A stretch of 64,000 bases of DNA from Lactobacillus crispatus (GTDB lineage Bacteria > Bacillota > Bacilli > Lactobacillales > Lactobacillaceae): NCBI RefSeq assembly GCF_018987235.1, contig NZ_CP072197.1, positions 1,426,001 to 1,490,000 of the forward strand, written 5' to 3'. Below are positions 1-7,627 of this stretch, in pieces. The notes below the pieces were generated by a model, which was not told the origin of the DNA, ran no database searches, and saw only the letters and a list, made by a program, of their open reading frames with translations. Position numbers and translations under genes: made by a program. Within the stretch, counting starts at the first letter, position 1. Each line of letters opens with the position of its first letter.

Positions 1-244
1 CGTACTTCTGTTTAAGCCGTTGAAGAATTCTCTGATTATTCTCACCGTAATCTCGCATTATGGTAATCAAATTGTGAATCCCGTATACTATGCCTTCTTT
101 GAAGCCTTCTTCTTTACCTTCCTCACGCCCTTTTATCAAGCCTTCCTCACGCGCGTCTTGTTCTCGCTCCAGTATTTTCTCTTCGTAATCCATGATATAA
201 TCACTCCATTCCGGATCTTCATTGAATTCTTTGATCTTTGCCAT
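1..244 (-). CDS. C-terminal part of Rpn/PD-(D/E)XK-type protein, cut by window edge
   Basis: An open frame on the minus strand starts at an ATG at 244 and runs off the left edge without a stop. It encodes about 81 residues, beginning MAKIKEFNEDPEWSDYIMDY and followed by charged repeats of the GREEGKEEGFKEG type. Such tails are familiar from the C-terminus of Rpn-family recombination-promoting nuclease / putative transposases of lactobacilli, which are about 300 aa, so the nuclease domain is missing and this is probably a remnant. Its ATG overlaps the rsuA stop codon (TGATG), so it could be translated by coupling. Family assignment is from memory of the tail sequence; whether it is expressed is unknown. 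Confidence 0.5.
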   Translation of the reverse strand, partial: MAKIKEFNEDPEWSDYIMDYEEKILEREQDAREEGLIKGREEGKEEGFKEGIVYGIHNLITIMRDYGENNQRILQRLKQKY

Positions 245-948
245 CACTTTATTATATCTTCCAACTTCAATTCCAGATATTCTCCCCGCTTTAAGTTAGC
301 AGGCAAGGTTAACTTTCCCATCGAAATTCGCTCTAGCTCAACGACTTTCATCCCTACCGCACCAAACATACGCTTGATCTGGTGATATTTACCTTCACGA
401 ATTTTAATTTCAGTTGTAGACCTATCGTGCTCTTCATCCTGGGATAATATCTTCAATTCTGCTGGCTGCAGTTTGGTCCCATCGCCTAGTGTCATTCCTG
501 AAGCAAAAGTTTTAACAGTCGTATCATTAGCTACACCAGCAATTTCAGCACGATAAACTTTATCAACATGCTTACCAGGTGCAAGCAATTCATGATTCAA
601 CTGACCATCATTCGTCAAAAGGAGCAAGCCAGTAGTATCCTTGTCCAAACGACCAACGGGTACGATTCCTTGATAGCGATCTTGCGGCGCCAGTATGGAA
701 ATCACTGTTGGCTGACTGCGGTCTTCCGTCGCTGACAAAACACCTTTAGGTTTATTCAATAAGAAATAATGATATTTTTGATAAGCAACAGCATCTCCGT
801 TAACAGTGACCTGATCGCTTTCTTTAACTTGCTGCTTTGGCGTTTTAACAGTCGTGCCATTAACTGCAACAATTCCCTGCTTAATTAATTGGTGTACTTC
901 TTTTCGTGATCCAACATTCATATTGGCTAAATATTTGTCTATGCGCAT
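244..948 (-). CDS. rsuA: 16S rRNA pseudouridine synthase, RsuA/RluB/E/F family
   Basis: This 234-aa protein would isomerise a specific uridine in rRNA (U516 of 16S rRNA for RsuA itself). An N-terminal S4 RNA-binding domain covers about residues 1-48 (MRIDKYLANMNVGSRKEV), followed by the catalytic domain with NKPKG at 65-69 and the signature GRLDKDTTGLLLLTND, in which Asp102 is the expected nucleophile. Length is normal for the family. The ribosome binding site is weak (GAAAGAAAGA). It is monocistronic apart from the overlapping remnant at its 3' end. The family is certain; RsuA rather than RluB/E specificity is inferred from the short length. Confidence 0.88.
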   Translation of the reverse strand: MRIDKYLANMNVGSRKEVHQLIKQGIVAVNGTTVKTPKQQVKESDQVTVNGDAVAYQKYHYFLLNKPKGVLSATEDRSQPTVISILAPQDRYQGIVPVGRLDKDTTGLLLLTNDGQLNHELLAPGKHVDKVYRAEIAGVANDTTVKTFASGMTLGDGTKLQPAELKILSQDEEHDRSTTEIKIREGKYHQIKRMFGAVGMKVVELERISMGKLTLPANLKRGEYLELKLEDIIK

Positions 949-1030
949 TATGTCTTTCTTTCGTTCTTATGTGTTGATTAATATTAATTATATAAGAAAG
1001 TTAACCCAATTTCGAATTGCGACACTAATC

Positions 1031-1066
1031 AAAAACGGTCGAAAACAAAATCGACCGTTTTTACGC
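1031..1066 (-). terminator. Rho-independent terminator after the AlbA-type gene
   Basis: A 12-bp stem of type AAAAACGGTCGA / TCGACCGTTTTT with a 9-nt loop lies just downstream of the minus-strand gene ending at 1082. A GC-rich CGCGCG-containing segment sits between stop codon and stem. A related copy occurs at 2389-2442. Confidence 0.75.
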
Positions 1067-1081
1067 GCGTTTTGCGCGCGA

Positions 1082-2338
1082 TTATTTGCTTAAAATATAT
1101 TTTGTAGCTCTGCCTTCACCCATTCTTCTAATATAACCTTGTTTTTCTAGTTGCCGCAAAATCTTCAAAACTTTCGTCCTACCAAACTTACTCATTTGGC
1201 TAATTTGCTTCGTAGTATCCGCACCTTCATGAATTATTTGATATACTTTCTTTTCATCATTAGACAGATCGTCCGTAATAAACTTTAAAACTGGCAATAT
1301 TATCTTTATCGAATTATCAAAAATTTTAAACTGCGGTTGAACCAAACTACTTCTATAAGAATCATTTATTCTTCTTACACCTGTACCAAATTGCTCAATT
1401 AATCCTAACCTAAAGAAAACATTAGCAATAATTGGATTACGCAAAATGGAAATCTGACCTGAAAGATATTCTTCTTTGCTAAGTCCTTGTGGCAATCCAC
1501 CTGGAAATACTACTTCAATTCTATCATCATACATAGAAATTTTAATTTGCGAGTTAATGTTCCAAACTCGATGAACTAAGGCATTGGCTATTGCCTCACG
1601 AAAAGCTTCTTCTGGAATCTGACTTACAATATTTCGCGTTGCTCCCTGTATTTCTTCATGTTGATAATATTGACGATATTTTTGAATTGCTTGCTTATAC
1701 TCTTTAAGAATAGATTCATGCTCATAACTTGCTCGATCAAGCATAATATTAATGCTTTCACCAAACCGAACAATATCAATTCCACGATAATTATTTTTGT
1801 CTGCCAAAAGCTCACCGGCGTTAGTGTAACTAGTATCCTTATGCTCTAAATTAAGCGTAATCAATATATCAGATGTTAAACTTTTAATTCCTATCTTTTC
1901 TTTTAATGCTTCTTCTAAAATGTTAAATGACAAATTTTGGTTCATCGCGGTTAAACTATCATAGGTTCTATTTTCACCAATTAAGATTAACTGTGATAAT
2001 TCAGATCGGTCCACTTCGATCGAAGCACTGTCATTACTCTTATAGGCCTTTGATTTGTATAAATATGGAGGATTAACTCCTTGCTTTACTGTTAAAGTAA
2101 CCACATTAGTTTTAGGATCAATTTCTAAATTATAATCTGGATTTGGTTTGATCGAATCGTTGATTTTATTTTCAACATTTAAACAAAATTCAACTGGATT
2201 TTTCACACCAACGATTGATCCATCATCCTTTATTCCAAATTTAATTTTGCCACTGCCATAATTTGCAAATGCACTAACCGTTTTTAGAAAAGTATTCGTC
2301 AATTTCTCTTTAAATTCTAAATTTTTGGTTTCTCTCAT
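1082..2338 (-). CDS. AlbA_2/Schlafen-type putative DNA-binding protein with ATPase-like and winged-helix domains
   Basis: A 418-aa protein. Residues 1-120 resemble the AlbA_2 (Schlafen-like) domain (LEFKEKLTNTFLKTVSAFAN, then GSGKIKFGIKDDGSIVGV). The central part holds FREAIANALVHR and a glycine-rich PGGLPQGL segment as in the RecG-like ATP-binding C-terminal module of these regulators. The last 60 residues look like a winged helix (TKQISQMSKFGRTKVLKILR). Family members are called putative transcriptional regulators or RecG-like proteins; the substrate is not known and I do not assign one. The gene is alone, flanked by two related terminators. A GATCTAAATG start context has only a weak ribosome binding site. 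Confidence 0.7.
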   Translation of the reverse strand: MRETKNLEFKEKLTNTFLKTVSAFANYGSGKIKFGIKDDGSIVGVKNPVEFCLNVENKINDSIKPNPDYNLEIDPKTNVVTLTVKQGVNPPYLYKSKAYKSNDSASIEVDRSELSQLILIGENRTYDSLTAMNQNLSFNILEEALKEKIGIKSLTSDILITLNLEHKDTSYTNAGELLADKNNYRGIDIVRFGESINIMLDRASYEHESILKEYKQAIQKYRQYYQHEEIQGATRNIVSQIPEEAFREAIANALVHRVWNINSQIKISMYDDRIEVVFPGGLPQGLSKEEYLSGQISILRNPIIANVFFRLGLIEQFGTGVRRINDSYRSSLVQPQFKIFDNSIKIILPVLKFITDDLSNDEKKVYQIIHEGADTTKQISQMSKFGRTKVLKILRQLEKQGYIRRMGEGRATKYILSK

Positions 2339-2385
2339 TTAGATCACCGTTTCTAAACTATTTATTTATAATTATACTCTTTCAC

Positions 2386-2432
2386 GCGCAAAAAAACGGT
2401 CGATTTCACTTTCGACCGTTTTTATGCACGCT
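2386..2432 (-). terminator. Terminator-like hairpin, second copy of the ACGGTCGA element
   Basis: The stem AAAAACGGTCGA... / ...TCGACCGTTTTT lies downstream of the lipoprotein gene (stop at 2465), with a GCGCGCG segment on its gene-proximal side. The same order of parts is found at 1031-1080. Confidence 0.7.
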
Positions 2433-2464
2433 TGCGCGCGATTAATTATTCTAAAGATCAAAAT

Positions 2465-3487
2465 TTACTCTGCTGCAATGCCACCTAATTTACGTAGATC
2501 GGCAAATTTGGTATGAGCATATTTCCTAGCAAGTTGCGGACTGCGCCACATAATATCATGCAAACCACCAGCTGTCCCAATTTCCAGCAAAACAGGCTGA
2601 CCTTTTTCTTGATGGAGAGCATATACTGTCTTTTCACCAGCATTTTGACACCAACCTGCTGTATAAATGCCACTAAAGCCATTAATGTTAGTCATATTAG
2701 CTGCCGCAATGTGCATTGTTTTATTCTGGATATCACGATTTTGTCTTTGCTTCTCACTAAAATTAGCAGATTGATGATGAAGCTCAGTCTTTTCACCATC
2801 CGCGACCATACTATGCGCCGTTAATTCTACTTTAGAATCACTGCTGTACCAAACACCGCGATAACTTGCTGGAACTGTGAAAATACCAGCATCCCCAGGA
2901 ATATCAGACTTATTAGTCTTTGTATCATCAGATTTAGATTCATCAGCATCACTCGCATTACTTGACGAAGAGCCATCAATCGTTACCTTCTTTTGCAAGC
3001 GACTAATTTCTGAATCAGAATTTAACTTATTCAAAAATTGAACAATTTCCTCAACTGTAGCAGCACCAAGATAATGTCCTCCCTGATACAAAAAGATTTT
3101 CTGGCTGCTACCATCACCTTGCAAAGTATAATGCGTTTGCAAATCTTTTCCAGCATTCACTTCATAAATATAACCTTGACCGCGATAATTTGAACTATCG
3201 TCTCGCTTGATCAAAGACACATTTAAGCTACTATGTTCAGCATTTTGCAATGTACTTTGCCATGCACCGCGATATTTATTAGCCGCATACACAGTAATCA
3301 AGGCTACATTTTCTTGAGGACTGATATCATTAGCGGATAAAGTTCCCTTAGCCTTATGTTTGTGCACCACAAGAGATGCTTTATTTTTATCGCTTCTATT
3401 CTTAGCTTTCGTAGTAGACTTATTCGCGCCACAAGCAGTAAGGCCTAAAGCTACTACAGCTATTAATAAAACTGATATTTTTTTCAT
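2465..3487 (-). CDS. Secreted lipoprotein with two uncharacterised domains
   Basis: A 340-aa predicted lipoprotein. The ATG at 3487 is chosen because GGAAG lies 6 nt upstream; an in-frame ATG four codons earlier has no ribosome binding site. The signal peptide MKKISVLLIAVVALGL ends in the lipobox LTAC, so Cys19 should carry the lipid. Residues about 50-150 (ALITVYAANKYRGAWQ...) resemble a domain seen in the 15.7-26 kb surface-protein cluster. The C-terminal half (PASYRGVWYSSDSKVELTAH ... QLARKYAHTKF) is paralogous to the secreted protein at 5814-6350. A Ser/Asp/Lys-rich linker joins the halves. Possibly a member of the lactobacillar Lreu_0056-type proteins (from memory). Function unknown. Confidence 0.72.
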   Translation of the reverse strand: MKKISVLLIAVVALGLTACGANKSTTKAKNRSDKNKASLVVHKHKAKGTLSANDISPQENVALITVYAANKYRGAWQSTLQNAEHSSLNVSLIKRDDSSNYRGQGYIYEVNAGKDLQTHYTLQGDGSSQKIFLYQGGHYLGAATVEEIVQFLNKLNSDSEISRLQKKVTIDGSSSSNASDADESKSDDTKTNKSDIPGDAGIFTVPASYRGVWYSSDSKVELTAHSMVADGEKTELHHQSANFSEKQRQNRDIQNKTMHIAAANMTNINGFSGIYTAGWCQNAGEKTVYALHQEKGQPVLLEIGTAGGLHDIMWRSPQLARKYAHTKFADLRKLGGIAAE

Positions 3488-3591
3488 ACTTACTTCCATA
3501 TTTCAATGACATTAATTAGCATGTAAACTATAATACAAAAAGGCTCTAAATATAGTTGAAACTTAGATCCTCTTTATTAAATAATAGTTTA

Positions 3592-4356
3592 TTATCTTAA
3601 AGTTACTTTACTTACTGGAACATACTGGTTCTTACCTGAAAGCTTATAGCAAATACCATGATGCTTAATGTTCTTTTTAGCAGAAAAACTATAAGTATAA
3701 TGACCATACACATATCGGTGACTGAAGCGACCACTTGAAGTATATGTTCTCACTTTATGGTTGCGTCTTACATTGATATAACCTTTGGTACTAGACTTAG
3801 CTTTAACTGAAGCAGGCTGAACATTTAATGGAACAATAATGCTAGCAGCATTATCTTGATCATTATAAGCACCGTACCAATCTAAGTCATCATTTGAATC
3901 ATAATCTTGTTTAAAAGCAAAGTAATCTTCACTATCTTTTAGTCCAGTTAGAGAATAGCTTAAAATTGCTACATAATTTTCATTAGCTTTCAGCTTATCG
4001 TTTTTACTTACTCTAGCGTTTAAATCCGGAGTACCATTATCAAAAGCTTTATATACATTGAATTGTGTTAATTTAGAAACTCGACCATAATTTGAAGTCA
4101 CATCTTTAACTCTTCTCTTAGTAAGACTATCTACAGTTTCACCAGCATAAGCAGTAATATATGGCGTCTTTTTGCTTAACTTAACGAGCGGATCATCTTG
4201 ATTATATGATTTGTAGTATGACTCCATTAGTTCATCAGGAGTTAATGTATCAGCCTTGACTATTTGAACTGAGTTTGCACTCATCACAACTGGTACAATT
4301 GGAGCGCTTGCAAGCAATGCAGCGCTGATTAACGCTAAAAGATTTTTCTTTCTCAT
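3592..4356 (-). CDS. Secreted protein with C-terminal SLAP-like domain
   Basis: A 254-aa exported protein. A signal peptide with a hydrophobic core (LLALISAALLASAPIVPVVM) ends at VKA35|D. The middle part is unrecognised and acidic (QDYDSNDDLDWYGAYNDQDN). The last 55 residues (KVRTYTSSGRFSHRYVYGHY ... GKNQYVPVSKVTL) have the Lys/Tyr-rich pattern and the GKNQYV motif of SLAP (bacterial surface-layer protein A) domains, which bind the cell wall non-covalently in Lactobacillus. Calculated from composition it is probably basic at the C-terminus. A perfect inverted repeat lies in its 5' leader. Wall association is inferred; any enzymatic role is unknown. Confidence 0.68.
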   Translation of the reverse strand: MRKKNLLALISAALLASAPIVPVVMSANSVQIVKADTLTPDELMESYYKSYNQDDPLVKLSKKTPYITAYAGETVDSLTKRRVKDVTSNYGRVSKLTQFNVYKAFDNGTPDLNARVSKNDKLKANENYVAILSYSLTGLKDSEDYFAFKQDYDSNDDLDWYGAYNDQDNAASIIVPLNVQPASVKAKSSTKGYINVRRNHKVRTYTSSGRFSHRYVYGHYTYSFSAKKNIKHHGICYKLSGKNQYVPVSKVTLR

Positions 4357-4370
4357 AAATTAATCCTTTC

Positions 4371-4389
4371 TTGTCCCTTGAAGGGACAA
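4371..4389. promoter_or_regulatory. Perfect 9-bp inverted repeat in the leader of the SLAP-like gene
   Basis: TTGTCCCTT g AAGGGACAA sits 15 bp upstream of the start codon at 4356, immediately before the GAAAGGA ribosome binding site. The loop is one base as DNA, so it is either an operator or a 5' leader hairpin. There is no T-run, so it is not a terminator. Confidence 0.5.
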
Positions 4390-4468
4390 ACTATTGCAAG
4401 ATTTAAATAATATTATCAACAATTATTATCTTAATTTTCTTTTTCATTAGAATTAGACAATCTATGAG

Positions 4469-5834
4469 ACTGTAAAATAGTTTGTGTAAGGATGAATGAT
4501 TCCTTAAATTTATTTCTTTAAACATTAGAAAAAGGAGTTCCTTTCTCGTATGATTGGTTTGAACAAAAAAACACATACAGAAAGAAGAACTCCTTCATGA
4601 ATGATTTTACCAAAGATTTTGCTCAAGCTCTATTCAATCCAGACAAAATAAATGATTTATTGCGCAAAGAGCTACAACAGGCTGTTAATAACTTGCTAGA
4701 AGCTGAGTTGACTGCCTTTCTAGGCTATGATCCCTATGCCAGAAATGGCTGGAATACTGGCAATTCTAGAAATGGTGCTTATTTCCGCAAGGTTGATACC
4801 CAGTTTGGACCAATTGAAGTGCAAGTGCCTCGAGACCGCAACGGTCAGTTTCATCAGCACACGCTGCCTGACTACAAGCAGCACTCTGATGTTTTGGAAA
4901 GCACGATTATCAAGCTATACTCCAAAGGCGTAACTACCAGAGAAATCGCTGACTTGATTGAGAAAATGTATGGCAGTCATTATAGTCCAGCTCAAGTATC
5001 AAATATTTCCAAGCAGATGCTCCCCAAGATTGAGGCTTATCACAAGCGCAAGCTAAGCGACAAGTTTTTCTGTGTCTATTTGGATGCGACATACCTTCCT
5101 TTGCGCCGAGAAACGTTTGAGCGTGAAGCAGTATATATTGCCATTGGCATTAAACCTAATGGACATAAGGAAGTCATTGACTACTGCATTGCTCCTAGTG
5201 AGAACATTGAAGTTTGGACAGAGATGCTTCAAAACATGAAGTCCAGAGGCTTGAAGCAAGTTGAGCTTTTTCTTTCTGATGGTGTTGTTGGCATGAAAAC
5301 AGCCTTGGCCAGGACTTATCCTAAAGCTCATTTTCAACGCTGCCTGGTTCATGTCATGCGCAATATCTGCGCTAAAGTACGCGTCGACGATCGTGAAAAG
5401 ATCATGAACGAATTCAAGCAGATACATCAACAGACAAGCAAAAAAGAAGCTGCAGCTGTCTTGCACAAATTCTATGCCAAATGGAATAAAGCTTATAGCC
5501 ATGTCATCAAAGGTTTGAAGGAAATTGAGCCCGATCTGCTAGTCTTCTACAATTATCCCAAACAAATCAGAGCTTCAATTTATTCAACCAATATGATTGA
5601 ATCCTTTAACAACGTCATCAAGCGTAAAGCTAAGCCTAAGGCAGAATTTCCAACTGAACAGTCGCTTGATGCATTTATTGGCATCCAGGCAATGAGCTAC
5701 AATGACCGTTATTTCAATCGAATTCATAAAGGCTTTGGTCAGGTTCAGGACACCTTAGAATCCTACTTTGATTAAATAAATAATTAAAAAATCAATTTAC
5801 GAGAAAGATCTATTTACACAAAAGATTTGACAGT
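4469..5834 (+). mobile_element. IS256-family insertion sequence (IS1201-like)
   Basis: About 1366 bp, carrying one transposase. The ends are imperfect 21-bp inverted repeats: 4469-4489 (ACTGTaAAATagTTTGTGTAA) and 5814-5834 on the other strand (ACTGTcAAATctTTTGTGTAA), with 3 mismatches. I see no 8-9 bp target duplication next to these ends. The right end overlaps the last codons and stop of the neighbouring minus-strand gene. Similarity to IS1201 of L. helveticus is from memory of family, host and size. Confidence 0.8.
4597..5775 (+). CDS. IS256-family (Mutator-type) transposase
   Basis: A complete 392-aa transposase. The N-terminus binds the ends (LLEAELTAFLGYDPYARNG, GNSRNG), and the catalytic core has the first Asp in FFCVYLDATYLPLR, the second in LFLSDGVVGMK followed by FQRCLVHVMRN, and the Glu in STNMIESFNNVIKRK. 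This is the normal DDE order and length for IS256. AAGAAGAACTCC gives a ribosome binding site before the ATG. No frameshift or stop is seen, so it may be active. Confidence 0.92.
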   Translation: MNDFTKDFAQALFNPDKINDLLRKELQQAVNNLLEAELTAFLGYDPYARNGWNTGNSRNGAYFRKVDTQFGPIEVQVPRDRNGQFHQHTLPDYKQHSDVLESTIIKLYSKGVTTREIADLIEKMYGSHYSPAQVSNISKQMLPKIEAYHKRKLSDKFFCVYLDATYLPLRRETFEREAVYIAIGIKPNGHKEVIDYCIAPSENIEVWTEMLQNMKSRGLKQVELFLSDGVVGMKTALARTYPKAHFQRCLVHVMRNICAKVRVDDREKIMNEFKQIHQQTSKKEAAAVLHKFYAKWNKAYSHVIKGLKEIEPDLLVFYNYPKQIRASIYSTNMIESFNNVIKRKAKPKAEFPTEQSLDAFIGIQAMSYNDRYFNRIHKGFGQVQDTLESYFD

Positions 5835-6350
5835 TTCATACTTCCTAGCTAAACTTCTACTCTTGAAGAACTTAGTACCTGTATAGCCATTAGAATAATC
5901 AAGATACTTAACGGTCTTGCCATTAACCTTCATAGTCTTAGCTTTAAACATGTCCCACTCTTCAAAACCAATCCAAGGAGCAACAGTGAAGTACTTACCA
6001 CCAGCACGATTAGTATAGTAACCCGCTAGTTTGTTTCTAGTTGCATGTATCAAACGATTCTGTTCTCGCATCTGTGCCTTATTACTTGGATTCCAGATTC
6101 TTTCTGGAATAGCCTTCGTATTTTGATGATAAACAGTTTTACCATTATAAGTATGAGCAGTAATTCTAACCTTTCTAGATTTAGAATACCAAGTCCCACG
6201 CAAACTCTTAGGGATTGTATACATTTTCCCCATGCCATAAATCTTTTGTGCAGCATAAACAGGCGTTGGCGTGTTGACGGCTGTCATGCCAATTGGAGCC
6301 AATGCGAGCATCCCTGCCACTATTAAGCCGCATTTAAAAATCTTCTTCAT
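5814..6350 (-). CDS. Secreted protein, 3' end replaced by IS256 terminal repeat
   Basis: A 178-aa exported protein with signal peptide MKKIFKCGLIVAGMLALAPI and probable cleavage at VYA33|AQ. The mature part (YTIPKSLRGTWYSKSRKVRI ... SRSLARKYETVKSFV) is paralogous to the C-terminal half of the lipoprotein at 2465-3487 (PASYRGVWYSSDSKVELTAH ... QLARKYAHTKF). The last residues (TVKSFV) and the TAA stop lie inside the right inverted repeat of the IS256 element, so the original C-terminus was cut off; comparison with the paralogue suggests only a short tail, about 15 residues, was lost. Function unknown. Confidence 0.68.
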   Translation of the reverse strand: MKKIFKCGLIVAGMLALAPIGMTAVNTPTPVYAAQKIYGMGKMYTIPKSLRGTWYSKSRKVRITAHTYNGKTVYHQNTKAIPERIWNPSNKAQMREQNRLIHATRNKLAGYYTNRAGGKYFTVAPWIGFEEWDMFKAKTMKVNGKTVKYLDYSNGYTGTKFFKSRSLARKYETVKSFV

Positions 6351-6439
6351 CAGTTCTTACACTTTCTAAATAACTTTAAATTCTGTCTTATTGTATCTCT
6401 TTATTGAAAAAATACAGCCTTTTCTTCATATTTGCACAA

Positions 6440-7228
6440 TTATTTATCAGATACATTCTCATAATCCAAATCTTCATCTTGCAGAAGATCAGCAATCAAC
6501 TGAGCATTCTCAAAATTATTATCTAATAATTCTTCGTAATAAGTTGCTAGAATCTTATAGATTCCAAATTCAACCTTGTTTGGTAAAAGCTTCAAAAACT
6601 TGATTGCCTGATTCATCTCATTATTTCTTTTACCTTGCTTAAAACAAAGATCTAAATATTTAACTAAAATTCTAGACACCAAACGCATCGTATATTCATC
6701 TACATTTTTGGCATGATACTTATTGAAAAACATATCAATCAAATTTCGAACTTGGTTAAAATCATAAAGATCTAAGATAAAAAAAGTAAACCAGAGATTT
6801 TCTTCATTCCAGTTATTCCCCTGCAAACAATTGTAGCTCGGATCTTGCTGTATTATCTTCTTTGCCTCTTCAGTTTGCCCTTCAAGCTTAGAAATTAGCA
6901 GAATAATAAAACTTTTAATTCTCAGATCTGCAAAATTACCTTTATGATAAATATCATTCAGAACATCTACATCCTTTTTTAAATAAGCATATAAAATTCT
7001 CTCATGATAAGCATAAATTTGAGGCCGAGTATTGCCTAATCCTTGGCAAAATTTAACCATCGGCACTTCATGGGAATACATAATTTCCATCAAATCTCTG
7101 GCGTTAATCATGTTTTCATTTTTTTCAACTCGAGAGTAAAAAGATCGACTAATAGTACCAGATACCATCTGCGTTTTATTTAACTTCAAAGATTTACGGA
7201 CTTCTTTTAAACGTTCGCCTACTAACAT
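6440..7228 (-). CDS. Rgg/GadR/MutR-family transcriptional regulator
   Basis: A 262-aa protein. Residues 1-60 form a Cro/C1-type helix-turn-helix (GERLKEVRKSLKLNKTQMVSGTISRSFYSRVEKNENMI), and the remaining 200 residues are a helical repeat domain of the type that binds short peptides in Rgg regulators. AAAGGGG lies 7 nt before the ATG. A small secreted peptide gene lies directly upstream on the same strand, separated by a terminator. Rgg proteins control adjacent genes, often in response to an imported peptide; that this one does so is inference from context. Length is slightly short of the typical 280-290 aa. Confidence 0.75.
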   Translation of the reverse strand: MLVGERLKEVRKSLKLNKTQMVSGTISRSFYSRVEKNENMINARDLMEIMYSHEVPMVKFCQGLGNTRPQIYAYHERILYAYLKKDVDVLNDIYHKGNFADLRIKSFIILLISKLEGQTEEAKKIIQQDPSYNCLQGNNWNEENLWFTFFILDLYDFNQVRNLIDMFFNKYHAKNVDEYTMRLVSRILVKYLDLCFKQGKRNNEMNQAIKFLKLLPNKVEFGIYKILATYYEELLDNNFENAQLIADLLQDEDLDYENVSDK

Positions 7229-7305
7229 AATTAACCCCTTTGTTTAATAAATTCTCGGTTTACATAGCTAATTGATCATTTTTAACAAATTTATCAGTGA
7301 ACAGG

Positions 7306-7340
7306 CAAAAAGAGCATTAGCCATTTGTGGTTAATGTTCT
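7306..7340 (-). terminator. Terminator between peptide gene and Rgg regulator
   Basis: A 12-bp stem with G-T pairs (arms 7311-7322 and 7329-7340) is followed on the minus strand by TTTTTG. It would end the transcript of the 37-codon ORF before the regulator gene. Confidence 0.6.
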
Positions 7341-7352
7341 TTGCTTTGTTAT

Positions 7353-7466
7353 CTAAAAATCAATTACTTCTTTAAAGCTAACTTCATTACTCAAATTTAC
7401 ATTTGACAATACTAAACTTGTTAATGCTAAAGCAGCAACACTAGTAACTTTAATCTTTTTATTCAT
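7353..7466 (-). CDS. Putative 37-aa secreted peptide next to Rgg regulator
   Basis: An ORF of 37 codons. Read from the bases it has a Lys-rich start (MNKKIKV), a hydrophobic core (AALALTSLVLSNV) and a polar tail ending EVSFKEVIDF. GGGAGAA lies 9 nt before the ATG, a good ribosome binding site, and a terminator follows the stop. This layout (positive start, hydrophobic core, short C-terminal tail, neighbour of an Rgg gene) fits a peptide pheromone precursor, but Rgg-linked SHP genes are usually divergent from the regulator, and here both are on the same strand. It could also be the remnant of a longer secreted protein that lost its body. Not confirmed. Confidence 0.5.
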   Translation of the reverse strand: MNKKIKVTSVAALALTSLVLSNVNLSNEVSFKEVIDF

Positions 7467-7570
7467 CCTAATAATTTCTCCCTTGTTAACAATATTTATT
7501 CCATATTTAAAATATAGATAGTTGATACAAAAATCTTGAAATCTTCGTAAATGACTATTTTTATTAGGAC

Positions 7571-7625
7571 AAATAAAAGAATTGCATCCCCTAAGCTAAA
7601 CAGCTTAAGAAATGCAATTCTTTTT
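7571..7625 (-). terminator. Terminator after thiI
   Basis: AAGAATTGCAT ... ATGCAATTCTT with a nested AAGCT/AGCTT stem, and T- or A-runs on both sides, so it may work in both directions. It closes the iscS-like/thiI operon. Confidence 0.75.
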
Positions 7626-7627
7626 TC

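Noticed and set aside
20..385. Plus-strand 121-codon open frame at the left edge
   Set aside because: It lies opposite the Rpn-like tail and rsuA, has no ribosome binding site and no recognisable protein pattern.
5053..5502. Minus-strand 149-codon frame inside the IS256 transposase
   Set aside because: Antisense shadow of the transposase with no start signal.
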